Shown: positions 1 through 6,113 of the stretch, piece by piece
Layout: every line of letters starts with the position of its first letter
How positions within the stretch are numbered: the first letter of the stretch is position 1
Notes under the pieces: generated by a model
What the model was told of the DNA's origin: nothing
Database searches by the model: none
Seen by the model: only the letters and a program-made list of their open reading frames with translations
Made by a program: the position numbers and the translations under genes
Assembly (NCBI GenBank): GCA_009920595.1
Contig: RFZR01000063.1
Coordinates: 1-8,069, forward strand
DNA from: Alphaproteobacteria bacterium
GTDB taxonomy: Bacteria; Pseudomonadota; Alphaproteobacteria; Rhizobiales; Beijerinckiaceae
Direction of reading: 5' to 3'
DNA: 8,069 nucleotides

Positions 1-1076
1 AACGCAGAAAGTTTCGCGGTGGACTCGGTGGCCTGCCGTAACAAATCGAAAGAGAGGCGGCGTTTCATCAAAGCGAGAATGATCGCACCCGCCGCGCCCA
101 TTGCTCCCCCTTCGGTGGGTGTCGCAACACCAATGAAAATTGTCCCAAGCACAAGGAAGATAAGACCCAGCGGCGGAACCATCACAAAAATCGTTTGCTC
201 GGCCATGCGTGAGAGAAGATTTAGCCCGCTGATGCGGTTCAAAACCGCAATCACCAAAGCAACAACGACACCGACCGACATCGTAAGAACGACGAAATCG
301 GGCCCAGGGGAGGTGCCTGTTTCGCGAATGGCAAAATAACCAGCAAGACCGGCCATGATTGCAACAACAAGAAGCGAGGTGCGACGCGCTTTACCATCAG
401 CATCCGCGAGCGTTTGCGCTTCAAGAGGAAGGCCAGGCGCGGCGTCCGGCTTCACCATTGTCACGATGAAAACATAACCTGCATAAAGAGCTGCAAGAAC
501 GAGGCCCGGAATGAAAGCGCCCGTATACATGTCACCCACGGAGCGGCCCAATTGATCGGCCATCACGATCAACACAAGCGAGGGCGGAATGATTTGAGCG
601 AGCGTTCCCGAGGCAGCAATCACGCCTGATGCCAAGCGCCGATCATAACCATAGCGCAGCATGATGGGCAGTGAGATGAGACCCATTGAAATCACGGAGG
701 CGGCGACAACACCTGTTGTTGCCGCAAGGAGCGCGCCCACGAAAATTACCGCATAAGCCAGGCCACCGCGAATGGGACCAAAGAGCTGCCCAATCGTATC
801 GAGCAAATCTTCCGCCATCCCTGATCGCTCTAAGACTAAACCCATAAAAGTGAAAAACGGAATAGCGAGCAATGTGTCATTATTCATCACACCGAAAACA
901 CGTTCAGGCAGCGCTTGCAAGAAGCTCGGGTGAAAGAGCCCTAATTCGACACCAATCAAGCCAAACACGAGACCATTCGCGGCGAGTGAAAAGGCCACCG
1001 GGTAACCCAGCAGCAACAGCACCACGAGTGACGCGAACATGATGGGCGCCATGTTATGAATGATGAAAGCGGTCAT
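1..1076 (-). CDS. dctM: TRAP transporter large permease, DctM family (FcbT3-like), C-terminus off window
   Basis: This is the large membrane subunit of a tripartite ATP-independent periplasmic (TRAP) transporter, which moves organic acids or similar solutes inward using a sodium or proton gradient. I translated the reverse strand from ATG at 1076 and found 358 uninterrupted codons to the window edge; the family usually has about 430-460 residues, so the last part is missing. The start reads MTAFIIHNMAPIMFASLVV and leads into a first hydrophobic segment with LLLLGYPVAFSLAANG. Family signatures are LAQIIPPSLVLIVMADQLG near residue 160 and the repeat-half motif GVATPTEGGAMGAAGA near residue 320. 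A polar linker (KPDAAPGLPLEAQTLADADG) around residues 200-220 separates the halves, as in the longer FcbT3-type members. It lies 43 bases after dctQ, so the two are surely co-transcribed. No strong ribosome-binding site is visible. Substrate cannot be read from the sequence. Confidence 0.93.
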   Translation of the reverse strand, partial: MTAFIIHNMAPIMFASLVVLLLLGYPVAFSLAANGLVFGLIGVELGLFHPSFLQALPERVFGVMNNDTLLAIPFFTFMGLVLERSGMAEDLLDTIGQLFGPIRGGLAYAVIFVGALLAATTGVVAASVISMGLISLPIMLRYGYDRRLASGVIAASGTLAQIIPPSLVLIVMADQLGRSVGDMYTGAFIPGLVLAALYAGYVFIVTMVKPDAAPGLPLEAQTLADADGKARRTSLLVVAIMAGLAGYFAIRETGTSPGPDFVVLTMSVGVVVALVIAVLNRISGLNLLSRMAEQTIFVMVPPLGLIFLVLGTIFIGVATPTEGGAMGAAGAIILALMKRRLSFDLLRQATESTAKLSA

Positions 1077-1119
1077 TTGTGGTTCGTCCGTTGTTAGCGG
1101 GTGGAAGTGTCAGTTCAAA

Positions 1120-1743
1120 TTACGATTTTAGCGCATCAGTTTGCGCAAGCAGTCTTTCTGCTTCTGCTTCGGCTGATGCGTGATGACCGCCGCCGCTCAA
1201 TGTTTCGGCTAAATCACCGCGCATAATCGCGATGCGTTTGATGATTTCCGAGAGGGCTTGAATGAGAAGCGCGATAAAGCCGATAAGCACCAAAAGTTTT
1301 GCAGGCCAGAGCGGCAAGCCGCCCGCATTGCTTGATTGTTCATTGCCAATGATCGAACGCCAGGCAAAGGGTCCGCCTGTTAAAACCATGATCACAGCAA
1401 AAGGCAGGAGGAAAAAGAGATGACCAAAAAGCTCAATGAAGCTGCGAACACGACTTGGCAATTTCGAATTGATGATATCGATGCGAATATGTTCGTTTGA
1501 AAGTAGTGTCCAAGGTGAGCACAGCAGAAAGACAAAACCGAATAACAGCCATTGCAATTCAAGCCACGAGTTCGATGATGTGTTAAAAATCTTGCGGATC
1601 AGCGCATTCACTGTTGAGACCACAACCGCGACAAAAATAAACCACGCGATTGTTTTACCAATACGGATCATAGATGTATCGATCAGACGGCTTAACGCCA
1701 AAAGTCCCTGCATAGCTTCCCCCAAAGCGCTGCTTCCCGTCAT
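1120..1743 (-). CDS. dctQ: TRAP transporter small permease, DctQ family (FcbT2-like)
   Basis: This is the small membrane subunit that pairs with DctM in a TRAP transporter. The 207-residue protein has four hydrophobic segments, at about 32-50, 62-81, 103-123 and 148-168. Conserved family features are WLELQWLLFGFVF (60-72), NEHIRIDI (83-90, the usual N-x-H-V-R-V-D motif) and SSNAGGLPLWPAKLL (137-151), typical of the mannitol/chloroaromatic (FcbT2) branch. The C-terminal tail after residue 175 is charged and Ala/Glu-rich. Start choice is uncertain. ATG at 1743 has no clear Shine-Dalgarno sequence, whereas the in-frame ATG at 1713 (MQGLLALSRLID) follows GGGGGAAGCT and would give 197 residues, close to family length. 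It is transcribed with dctM. Upstream lie two inverted repeats that may be operators. The binding-protein partner DctP is not in the window; it may lie beyond the left edge. Confidence 0.93.
   Translation of the reverse strand: MTGSSALGEAMQGLLALSRLIDTSMIRIGKTIAWFIFVAVVVSTVNALIRKIFNTSSNSWLELQWLLFGFVFLLCSPWTLLSNEHIRIDIINSKLPSRVRSFIELFGHLFFLLPFAVIMVLTGGPFAWRSIIGNEQSSNAGGLPLWPAKLLVLIGFIALLIQALSEIIKRIAIMRGDLAETLSGGGHHASAEAEAERLLAQTDALKS
1713..1730 (-). promoter_or_regulatory. Possible ribosome-binding site for an alternative dctQ start
   Basis: On the minus strand the bases GCGCTTTGGGGGAAGCT directly precede ATG at 1713. The run GGGGGA can pair with the anti-Shine-Dalgarno sequence, allowing G-U pairing. 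The upstream ATG at 1743 has only an A-rich, SD-poor leader. This favours 1713 as the true start but does not prove it. Confidence 0.35.
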
Positions 1744-1757
1744 ATTTTACGGGTGTG

Positions 1758-1777
1758 GATATGCAATTTAGCATATC
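1758..1777. repeat. Inverted repeat GATATGC-N6-GCATATC upstream of dctQ
   Basis: A perfect 7-base inverted repeat with a 6-base AT-rich spacer (AATTTA) sits 15 bases before the ATG at 1743, or 45 bases before the alternative start at 1713. The symmetry, spacing and location suit a dimeric repressor or activator site controlling dctQM. It has no following T-run, so a terminator is unlikely. The regulator is not in the window. Confidence 0.4.
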
Positions 1778-1829
1778 TCTCATGTATTTTGATCATCTTT
1801 TGGGGAACGGGTCCACAAATTTATGACCA

Positions 1830-1843
1830 CCTGACATGTCAGG
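1830..1843. repeat. Perfect 14-bp palindrome CCTGACATGTCAGG upstream of dctQ
   Basis: The sequence equals its own reverse complement over 14 bases, with no spacer. It lies just after the stop codon of the EamA gene (stop at 1854-1856) and about 87 bases before the dctQ start at 1743. A loop-free palindrome cannot form a normal terminator hairpin, so an operator for a dimeric regulator is the more natural reading. Which regulator family binds it is unknown. Confidence 0.4.
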
Positions 1844-1853
1844 CGTTACGCAT

Positions 1854-2771
1854 TCATCCCAGATGTGGATCAATGCCGCGGGCAAGCCGGCTTCTTTTTT
1901 GTTCCCGATAACCCATAAAGAGGCCGCTCCCCACAACGAGAATTGTGCCAATAATGGCGGCGAGGCCAGGTCTTTCGCCGAAAATGAAAATTCCAGTACC
2001 GGCAGCCCACACGACAACGAGATAGCGTAAGGGCGAGAGTATGGCGATATCGGCATTCCGATACGCCGTCACCATCAAGGCATTGCCGATGGAGACCATA
2101 AGCGCGGCACCGCCGAGATAAGCAAACTCGACTTCGGTCGGCATGCGCCATTCTTCGCCAACACCGAGAATGACACCGCCGAAAGTTGCAAAGATTGTAG
2201 TTGTGAGAATGACAATCTGCGGTGGTATTTCATTCGAGATGCGTCGGGTGATCAGATCGCGGATGGCGACAAATGTGGCAGAAGCTAAAGCAATGAGCGA
2301 ATAGACTGTGAAGCTCGCACCACCCGGTTGGGTAATCAAAAGCACACCGGCAAAGCCGATTAACACAGCAAGCCATCTCTTAAAGTCGACGAGTTCAATC
2401 CTCAATATTGCGCAGAGGATGGTCATGATGATGGGCGTCGCCTGCATGATCGACGTGATGTCTCCAATCGGCAATTGCGCAATCGCGGTGATGTAAGTGA
2501 GCGTGACCATCACTTCGCAGGTCGCACGAAGAATAACGATCGGTTTGATCGCTGCTTTCATATTCTTCAGATTGCCGGTTACGGTTATGAAACCGATCAC
2601 AAGGGTGATGGCGAAGAGGCCGCGGATCAGAAGAAGTTGACCGATTGGAATTGTGCTCGTCGCCAATTTCACCAGCACATCATTAAATACGAAGAATGCA
2701 CCACCAAAAATCATCGCGAGAATGCCGCGTTGGGCATGTCGCGCATATTTATGAGTTGATACGCTGGTCAC
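1854..2771 (-). CDS. EamA/DMT family membrane transporter
   Basis: This 305-residue protein is a drug/metabolite-type permease of the EamA family, a 10-helix inner-membrane carrier built from two homologous five-helix halves (about 15-145 and 155-295). The first half begins with GGAFFVFNDVLVKLA and has the typical CEVMVTLTYITAIAQLPIGD region; the second half ends with PLRYLVVVWAAG, GERPGLAAIIGTILVVGSGL and a charged cytoplasmic tail. The start is GTG at 2771, and the codon immediately before it in this frame is TGA, so the gene cannot begin further upstream; the next candidate is ATG at codon 20, which would clip the first helix. It begins 11 bases after the oxidase stop, which implies co-transcription. 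Family members export or import amino acids and other small metabolites. Here a role linked to the oxidase substrate or product is only inferred from position. Confidence 0.9.
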   Translation of the reverse strand: MTSVSTHKYARHAQRGILAMIFGGAFFVFNDVLVKLATSTIPIGQLLLIRGLFAITLVIGFITVTGNLKNMKAAIKPIVILRATCEVMVTLTYITAIAQLPIGDITSIMQATPIIMTILCAILRIELVDFKRWLAVLIGFAGVLLITQPGGASFTVYSLIALASATFVAIRDLITRRISNEIPPQIVILTTTIFATFGGVILGVGEEWRMPTEVEFAYLGGAALMVSIGNALMVTAYRNADIAILSPLRYLVVVWAAGTGIFIFGERPGLAAIIGTILVVGSGLFMGYREQKRSRLARGIDPHLG

Positions 2772-2782
2772 TCAGTAAGGCT

Positions 2783-3928
2783 CTAATTTATAGATGTTGA
2801 AAATCGATCGAGCCGGAAAGGCGAAAGATCATAGGGGGGCGTTTGGCCAAGAGAGAGGTCGGAGAGAATTTCTCCCATCACGCTCGCGAATTTAAATCCA
2901 TGGCCCGAGCAGGGCGAGGCAATCACGATTTGAGGGGCGCCCGGTAAATGATCGATAATGAAATCCTCATCAGGTGTCATCGTATAGATGCATGTTTTAA
3001 TGGTAAGAGCGGGCCCCATCGCTTGAGGTAAATAACGCGACAGACAATCGCGTAATCCAACTTCATCTTTCGGGCGATTTTCGCGGATCAATGTATCAGG
3101 GTCACAAGGTTCACGGCCATGATGCGGTCCGCCAACTTTCAGACCCGGATTTCCATGAAGGGGAAAGCCATAGTAATGGCCTTCAGGAATTTTCAAGGTG
3201 AAACTTGGAAATTGTCCGCGCGAAAAGAGTTCTGGCTTGAGCGGACGAAACCACCCAAAAACTTGGCGATAGGGTTGCGCGACCCCGGTAAGATGCGGAA
3301 TGAATTTTGTAATCCATGGCCCGGGTGAAAGCACAACGCTTCCCGCTTCATAGGTCCCCGCATCAGTTTTGACGCGTGCGCCTCCATTTTGAAGGGGTTC
3401 GATATCAATCACCTTCTCGCGTGGATGAAGTTCTGCTCCGAGATCAACAGCAGCGGCTGTTAATGTCATGATCGCGCGATCGCTCATTACAAAGCCGCCA
3501 TCAGGCTGGAATAATCCGCGATAATCTTTCGGCAAAACGAATGCGCTGTGCCGTTTCATAATCGCATCAGCATCAAGCAATTCGTAAGGCAGATCAAATT
3601 TTTTGCACGCCGCTTCACCACGCTCGACAATATCAAGTCCGGGTTCGATGATGTCGAGCGTGCCTGTGATTTCGAGCAAGGATGTATTGAATTTTTTACC
3701 TAATTCTTGCCAAAGGTGATGGGCGCGTAACACCATCGGAACATAGGATTGGCCTTCGAAATAGGCGAGTCGGATCATCCGCGTTTCGCCATGCGATGAA
3801 CCCATTGCATGACCAATATCATAACGTTCAATGCCGAGAACATGTTTGCCACGTCGCGCTAATTCGTAAAGCGTGGCTGATCCCATGCCGCCAACGCCGA
3901 CAACAATGACATCATAGGGTTTTGTCAT
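2783..3928 (-). CDS. FAD-dependent N-methyl amino-acid oxidase (monomeric sarcosine oxidase / N-methyltryptophan oxidase family)
   Basis: This 381-residue flavoenzyme oxidatively demethylates an N-methyl amino acid, yielding the amino acid, formaldehyde and hydrogen peroxide. The N-terminal Rossmann motif VIVVGVGGMGSATLYELARR binds FAD. GSSHGETRMIRLAY (43-56) carries Arg50 and Arg53, matching Arg49/Arg52 of the Bacillus enzyme MSOX. Lys264 in GLKVGG matches the oxygen-activating Lys265. Cys313 in KTCIYTMTPDEDFIID matches the cysteine that holds FAD covalently, and Lys346 in SGHGFKF matches the substrate-carboxylate-binding Lys348. Length is normal for the family. ATG at 3928 lies 3 bases after the moaA stop, with GGTGG from the moaA tail as a likely ribosome-binding site, so translation may be coupled to moaA. 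Sarcosine, N-methyltryptophan, pipecolate or another secondary amine are all possible substrates; sequence alone does not decide, so I leave the symbol blank. Confidence 0.9.
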   Translation of the reverse strand: MTKPYDVIVVGVGGMGSATLYELARRGKHVLGIERYDIGHAMGSSHGETRMIRLAYFEGQSYVPMVLRAHHLWQELGKKFNTSLLEITGTLDIIEPGLDIVERGEAACKKFDLPYELLDADAIMKRHSAFVLPKDYRGLFQPDGGFVMSDRAIMTLTAAAVDLGAELHPREKVIDIEPLQNGGARVKTDAGTYEAGSVVLSPGPWITKFIPHLTGVAQPYRQVFGWFRPLKPELFSRGQFPSFTLKIPEGHYYGFPLHGNPGLKVGGPHHGREPCDPDTLIRENRPKDEVGLRDCLSRYLPQAMGPALTIKTCIYTMTPDEDFIIDHLPGAPQIVIASPCSGHGFKFASVMGEILSDLSLGQTPPYDLSPFRLDRFSTSIN

Positions 3929-3931
3929 TGC

Positions 3932-4711
3932 TCAGCCACCCGTCACACTCATATGTCGCTGAACGGCAGGACGCGCGCCGACACGATCAATAATAAAATC
4001 ATGACCTTTGGGTTTGCGTAAAATTGCATTGTCGATGGCGCGTGAGACGAGATCATTCGAAGAAGAGGCGCGCAGAGGCGCTCTCAGATCAGCAGAGTCA
4101 TCTTGTCCAAGACACATATAGAGCATGCCGGTGCATGTTAGTCTTACACGATTACAACTTTCACAAAAATTATGGGTCAAAGGTGTGATGAACCCGATGC
4201 GACCACCGGTTTCATTGACACGAACATAACGCGCAGGCCCGCCGGTTTGATGATCGATATCGGTCAGCGTGAAATTTTCGGCAATATGCTGCTTCACTGC
4301 GGTCAACGGCCAATATTGGTCATAGCGATCAGGTTCAATATCGCCCATCGGCATCACTTCAATGAAAGTGATGTCCATGCCTTCATCATGTGACCAGCGC
4401 ACCAGCGAATGGATTTCAGTGTCATTCACACCCTTCAATGCCACCGCGTTGATCTTGATCGAGAGTCCCGCACGTTGCGCCGCCTTAATGCCATTAAGAA
4501 CGCGATCGAGATCGCCCCATCTTGTGATCGCTCTGAATTTTGAAGGATCAAGCGTATCAAGTGAAACATTGATCCGCTTCACACCACAAGCTGCAAGTTC
4601 ATTCGCATAGCGCTCAAGTTGTGAGCCATTTGTGGTTAAAGTCAGTTCTTCAAGGCCATTACCTAATTTTTTCGAAAGTGATTGAAACAACATCATGATA
4701 TCGCGTCGCAC
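3932..4711 (-). CDS. C-terminal fragment of broken moaA (259 codons from GTG 4711)
   Basis: This frame holds most of the MoaA barrel and the whole C-terminal GTP-binding region. The second-cluster cysteines are residues 183, 186 and 200 of the fragment, and the end HMSVTGG keeps the conserved double glycine that enters the active site. It lacks the first Fe-S cluster and the GGEP motif, so it cannot carry out radical-SAM chemistry. The GTG at 4711 is simply a codon inside the original gene (Val of EPLVRRD) and need not be a real start. Confidence 0.6.
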   Translation of the reverse strand: MRRDIMMLFQSLSKKLGNGLEELTLTTNGSQLERYANELAACGVKRINVSLDTLDPSKFRAITRWGDLDRVLNGIKAAQRAGLSIKINAVALKGVNDTEIHSLVRWSHDEGMDITFIEVMPMGDIEPDRYDQYWPLTAVKQHIAENFTLTDIDHQTGGPARYVRVNETGGRIGFITPLTHNFCESCNRVRLTCTGMLYMCLGQDDSADLRAPLRASSSNDLVSRAIDNAILRKPKGHDFIIDRVGARPAVQRHMSVTGG

Positions 4712-4914
4712 GAGTGGTTCTTATCGATAAAAACACTGCAGAGTCGATCAAGTTCTTCAAGTGTCAGAAGATCTTTTTTGGGCAAAAAGGCCATGTCTTC
4801 CGACATGCAATAGACGCAGCGAAAATCGCACCGGTCCGTGACCGAGACGCGCAAATAGCTCACCGCCCGCCCGAAAGGGTCGATCATGGTGTCCGTTGCC
4901 GCGTTAATCGCCAA
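4693..4914 (-). CDS. N-terminal fragment of broken moaA (73 codons)
   Basis: This open frame carries the first part of the radical-SAM barrel, including IDPFGRAVSYLRVSVTDRC and the CxxxCxxC cluster motif. Eight out-of-frame residues (NHSCDAIS) follow Lys65 before the stop. The TTG start at 4914 has GGAGG six bases upstream; the alternative ATG at 4887 (MIDPFGR) has no comparable site. Alone it cannot form the SAM-binding core and should be non-functional. Confidence 0.6.
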   Translation of the reverse strand: MAINAATDTMIDPFGRAVSYLRVSVTDRCDFRCVYCMSEDMAFLPKKDLLTLEELDRLCSVFIDKNHSCDAIS

Positions 4915-4920
4915 GCCAAG

Positions 4921-4925
4921 CCTCC
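4921..4925 (-). promoter_or_regulatory. Ribosome-binding site GGAGG deciding the moaA TTG start
   Basis: GGAGG on the minus strand is followed by six bases (CTTGGC) and then TTG at 4914, a near-ideal spacing. An ATG at 4927 is in another frame and stops after seven codons. This supports the TTG start over the internal ATG at 4887. Confidence 0.5.
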
Positions 4926-4971
4926 ATTTGTTGTTTTTCTTTGGGGGTTGTAGACGGTTTTCGTCGTGAGG

Positions 4972-4997
4972 GACAAGTCCGATGAGAATCGGCTGTC
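4972..4997. repeat. Interrupted inverted repeat in the moaA-DUF971 divergent region
   Basis: GACA-AGT-CCGAT-GAGA-ATCGG-C-TGTC forms a 5-base perfect stem with a 4-base loop, extended by a 4-base outer stem across short bulges. It lies in the 114-base region between the divergent moaA and DUF971 starts, about 30 bases before the latter. It could be an operator or a leader hairpin. There is no T-run, so a terminator is unlikely. Confidence 0.25.
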
Positions 4998-5028
4998 ATT
5001 TGCTTCAGTTTCAGGAGAAGATCAGCTC

Positions 5029-5385
5029 ATGACCGATACGGACTGGCCCGAGGAAATCCGACTTTCGCCAGACAAATCCCGTCTTTCCCTAGTTTTTTCA
5101 GGTGGAGATCGGGTGACGTTGGAGGCTGAATATCTCAGGGTCGAAAGTCCGAGCGCGGAAGTGCAAGGACACGCACCGCATGAGAAAAAGCTTATTGCTG
5201 GCAAGAGCCGTGTGAAAATATTGGGGCTTGATCCGGTTGGAAATTATGCCGTCCGCATTCGCTTTGATGACGGGCATGATTCAGGGCTTTTCACCTGGGC
5301 CTATTTGAAGAAGCTCGCGGCCGAGCGTGATGCAATATGGCAGGCTTATCTCGATGCTTTGGCAGCTTCGGGCCAAGCCCGCTAG
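5029..5385 (+). CDS. DUF971 (GBBH-like N-terminal domain) protein
   Basis: This 118-residue protein is a single DUF971 domain. The hallmarks are WPEEIRLSPDKSRLSLVF at the start, EYLRVESPSAEVQGH at 34-48 and GNYAVRIRFDDGHDSGLF at 71-88. The domain also forms the N-terminus of gamma-butyrobetaine hydroxylase and the C-terminus of the plastid Fe-S carrier HCF101, but stand-alone bacterial copies have no settled function. I chose ATG 5029 (MTDTDWPEE) because AGGAG lies 11 bases upstream and homologous sequence begins right there. An in-frame GTG at 4966 would add 21 residues of non-family sequence. The gene is divergent from moaA and converges on the L,D-transpeptidase gene with a 7-base gap. A link to Fe-S assembly or MoaA is possible from position, but is inference. 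Confidence 0.88.
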   Translation: MTDTDWPEEIRLSPDKSRLSLVFSGGDRVTLEAEYLRVESPSAEVQGHAPHEKKLIAGKSRVKILGLDPVGNYAVRIRFDDGHDSGLFTWAYLKKLAAERDAIWQAYLDALAASGQAR

Positions 5386-5392
5386 GCAAAGC

Positions 5393-6007
5393 TCACGGCT
5401 CGATAATGACCTTCGTCCCAACTCGGACGCGGTTGTAAAGATCAATCACATCCTCATTGGCCATGCGGATACAGCCTGAGGAAACGGCCTGTCCGATGGT
5501 CTCCGGCTCGTTGGAGCCATGGATCCGGTAAAGCGTATCTCCAAGATACAGAGCGCGCGCGCCTAAGGGGTTATCTGGCCCGCCTTCCATATGTTTTGGG
5601 AGGTCCGGCTGACGTTTGATCATTTCAGGCGGCGGCGTCCAATCCGGCCATTGCCGCTTCATTGATACGTGAAACTCGCCCGACCATTCGAAACCCTCGC
5701 GGGCAACCCCGATGCCATATTTCATGGCCCACCCATCACCGAGAATGAGATAAAGGCGCCGCTCTGACGCGCGGACAATGATGGTCCCCGGCTTTTCGTC
5801 GCTCGGAAACCAAGCCTGATAGCGCTTAATCGGCGAGGACGCTTCGGACATTTCCGCGATAATCTGATCAAAAGCCTTTACATCTCGTGGGCTGGCAGCC
5901 CAAACGACCGGGTAAGCGGTAAAAAAGAGAAAAAAAGCAATCAGAAACCGCTTCATAGGCAGGGCAGTCCTTAACGGGTTCGCTTCATGATACCGCTCAA
6001 TTTTCAT
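5393..6007 (-). CDS. Exported L,D-transpeptidase, YkuD domain
   Basis: This enzyme forms 3-3 peptidoglycan cross-links or attaches proteins to peptidoglycan in the periplasm, using a catalytic cysteine. The 204-residue protein has a signal peptide with core FLIAFFLFFTAYPVVWA and likely cleavage after Ala37 or Ala38. The YkuD domain spans about 75-203: GTIIVRASERRLYLIL at the start, NPLGARALYLG in the middle and the catalytic block with His163 in RIHGSNEP and Cys179 in SSGCIRM. The usual histidine before Gly-Cys is serine here, which is common in rhizobial homologues. Start is ambiguous. ATG 6007 has AAGGA six bases upstream but gives a long polar leader, while ATG 5956 (MKRFLIAFF) gives a cleaner signal peptide with a more distant AGGA. 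The gene ends 7 bases from the convergent DUF971 stop, with no terminator between them. Confidence 0.9.
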   Translation of the reverse strand: MKIERYHEANPLRTALPMKRFLIAFFLFFTAYPVVWAASPRDVKAFDQIIAEMSEASSPIKRYQAWFPSDEKPGTIIVRASERRLYLILGDGWAMKYGIGVAREGFEWSGEFHVSMKRQWPDWTPPPEMIKRQPDLPKHMEGGPDNPLGARALYLGDTLYRIHGSNEPETIGQAVSSGCIRMANEDVIDLYNRVRVGTKVIIEP

Positions 6008-6057
6008 GCGCTTTCCTTAAGACCGGCTGGTCTGGGATTTAAGGCACAAAAGAAAGA

Positions 6058-6113
6058 GCGCGCAAAAGTGAAGTCGCGGGAGGCGGGGCGCGCAGTGGCA
6101 ATGCCACGGTTTT
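6058..6113 (+). ncRNA. Possible small structured RNA ending in a hairpin and T-run
   Basis: GCGCGC (6058-6063) can pair with GCGCGC (6088-6093). One base later comes a 5-base hairpin GTGGC-AAT-GCCAC (6095-6107), followed by GG and TTTTT. Together they resemble the 3' half of a small RNA with its own terminator on the plus strand. The terminal stem is short and no promoter was identified, and on the minus strand the same GCGCGC pair precedes TCTTTCTTTT. This is a weak candidate that may instead be part of the transpeptidase leader. Confidence 0.2.

Larger units (their letters stand above)
3932..4914 (-). pseudogene. moaA: Broken moaA (GTP 3',8-cyclase), internal deletion with frameshift near 4720
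   Basis: MoaA is the radical-SAM enzyme that, with MoaC, begins molybdenum-cofactor synthesis from GTP. The N-terminal frame (from TTG 4914) has the radical-SAM cysteines 29, 33 and 36 in CDFRCVYC and runs normally to SVFIDK (Lys65, codon 4722-4720). It then reads out of frame to a TGA at 4693-4695. The other frame resumes at the same point with EPLVRRDIMM and runs to the end, keeping TLTTNGS, the second Fe-S cluster cysteines (HNFCESCNRVRL and CLGQ) and the C-terminal GG. Intact homologues have about ten residues between these points, of the kind GVRKIRLTGG, so about 31 bases appear lost. This removes a core strand and half of the SAM-binding GGEP motif. With those residues the protein would be about 337 long, normal for MoaA. 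No other stops or shifts are seen, so the lesion is recent or an assembly error. Confidence 0.88.

Noticed and set aside
19..629. Plus-strand frames opposite dctM
   Set aside because: These are basic, low-complexity translations that are shadows of the DctM reading frame, which is continuous on the minus strand.
1436..1771. Plus-strand frame of 111 codons opposite dctQ
   Set aside because: It lies entirely antisense to a well-supported DctQ gene and its promoter, and the product has no recognisable features.
4693..4740. Programmed frameshift in moaA
   Set aside because: A frameshift would join FIDK straight to EPLVRRD and still lack the roughly ten conserved residues, including the two glycines of GGEP. 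The gene is missing sequence, not just frame.
4979..4992. CCGAT-GAGA-ATCGG as a terminator
   Set aside because: The stem is only 5 bases with no T-run on either strand, and it lies between two divergent starts where no transcript should end.
4966..5028. Upstream GTG start for the DUF971 gene
   Set aside because: It would add 21 residues (MRDKSDENRLSFASVSGEDQ...) that do not resemble the family, and it overlaps an inverted repeat. ATG 5029 follows an AGGAG and begins where homology starts.
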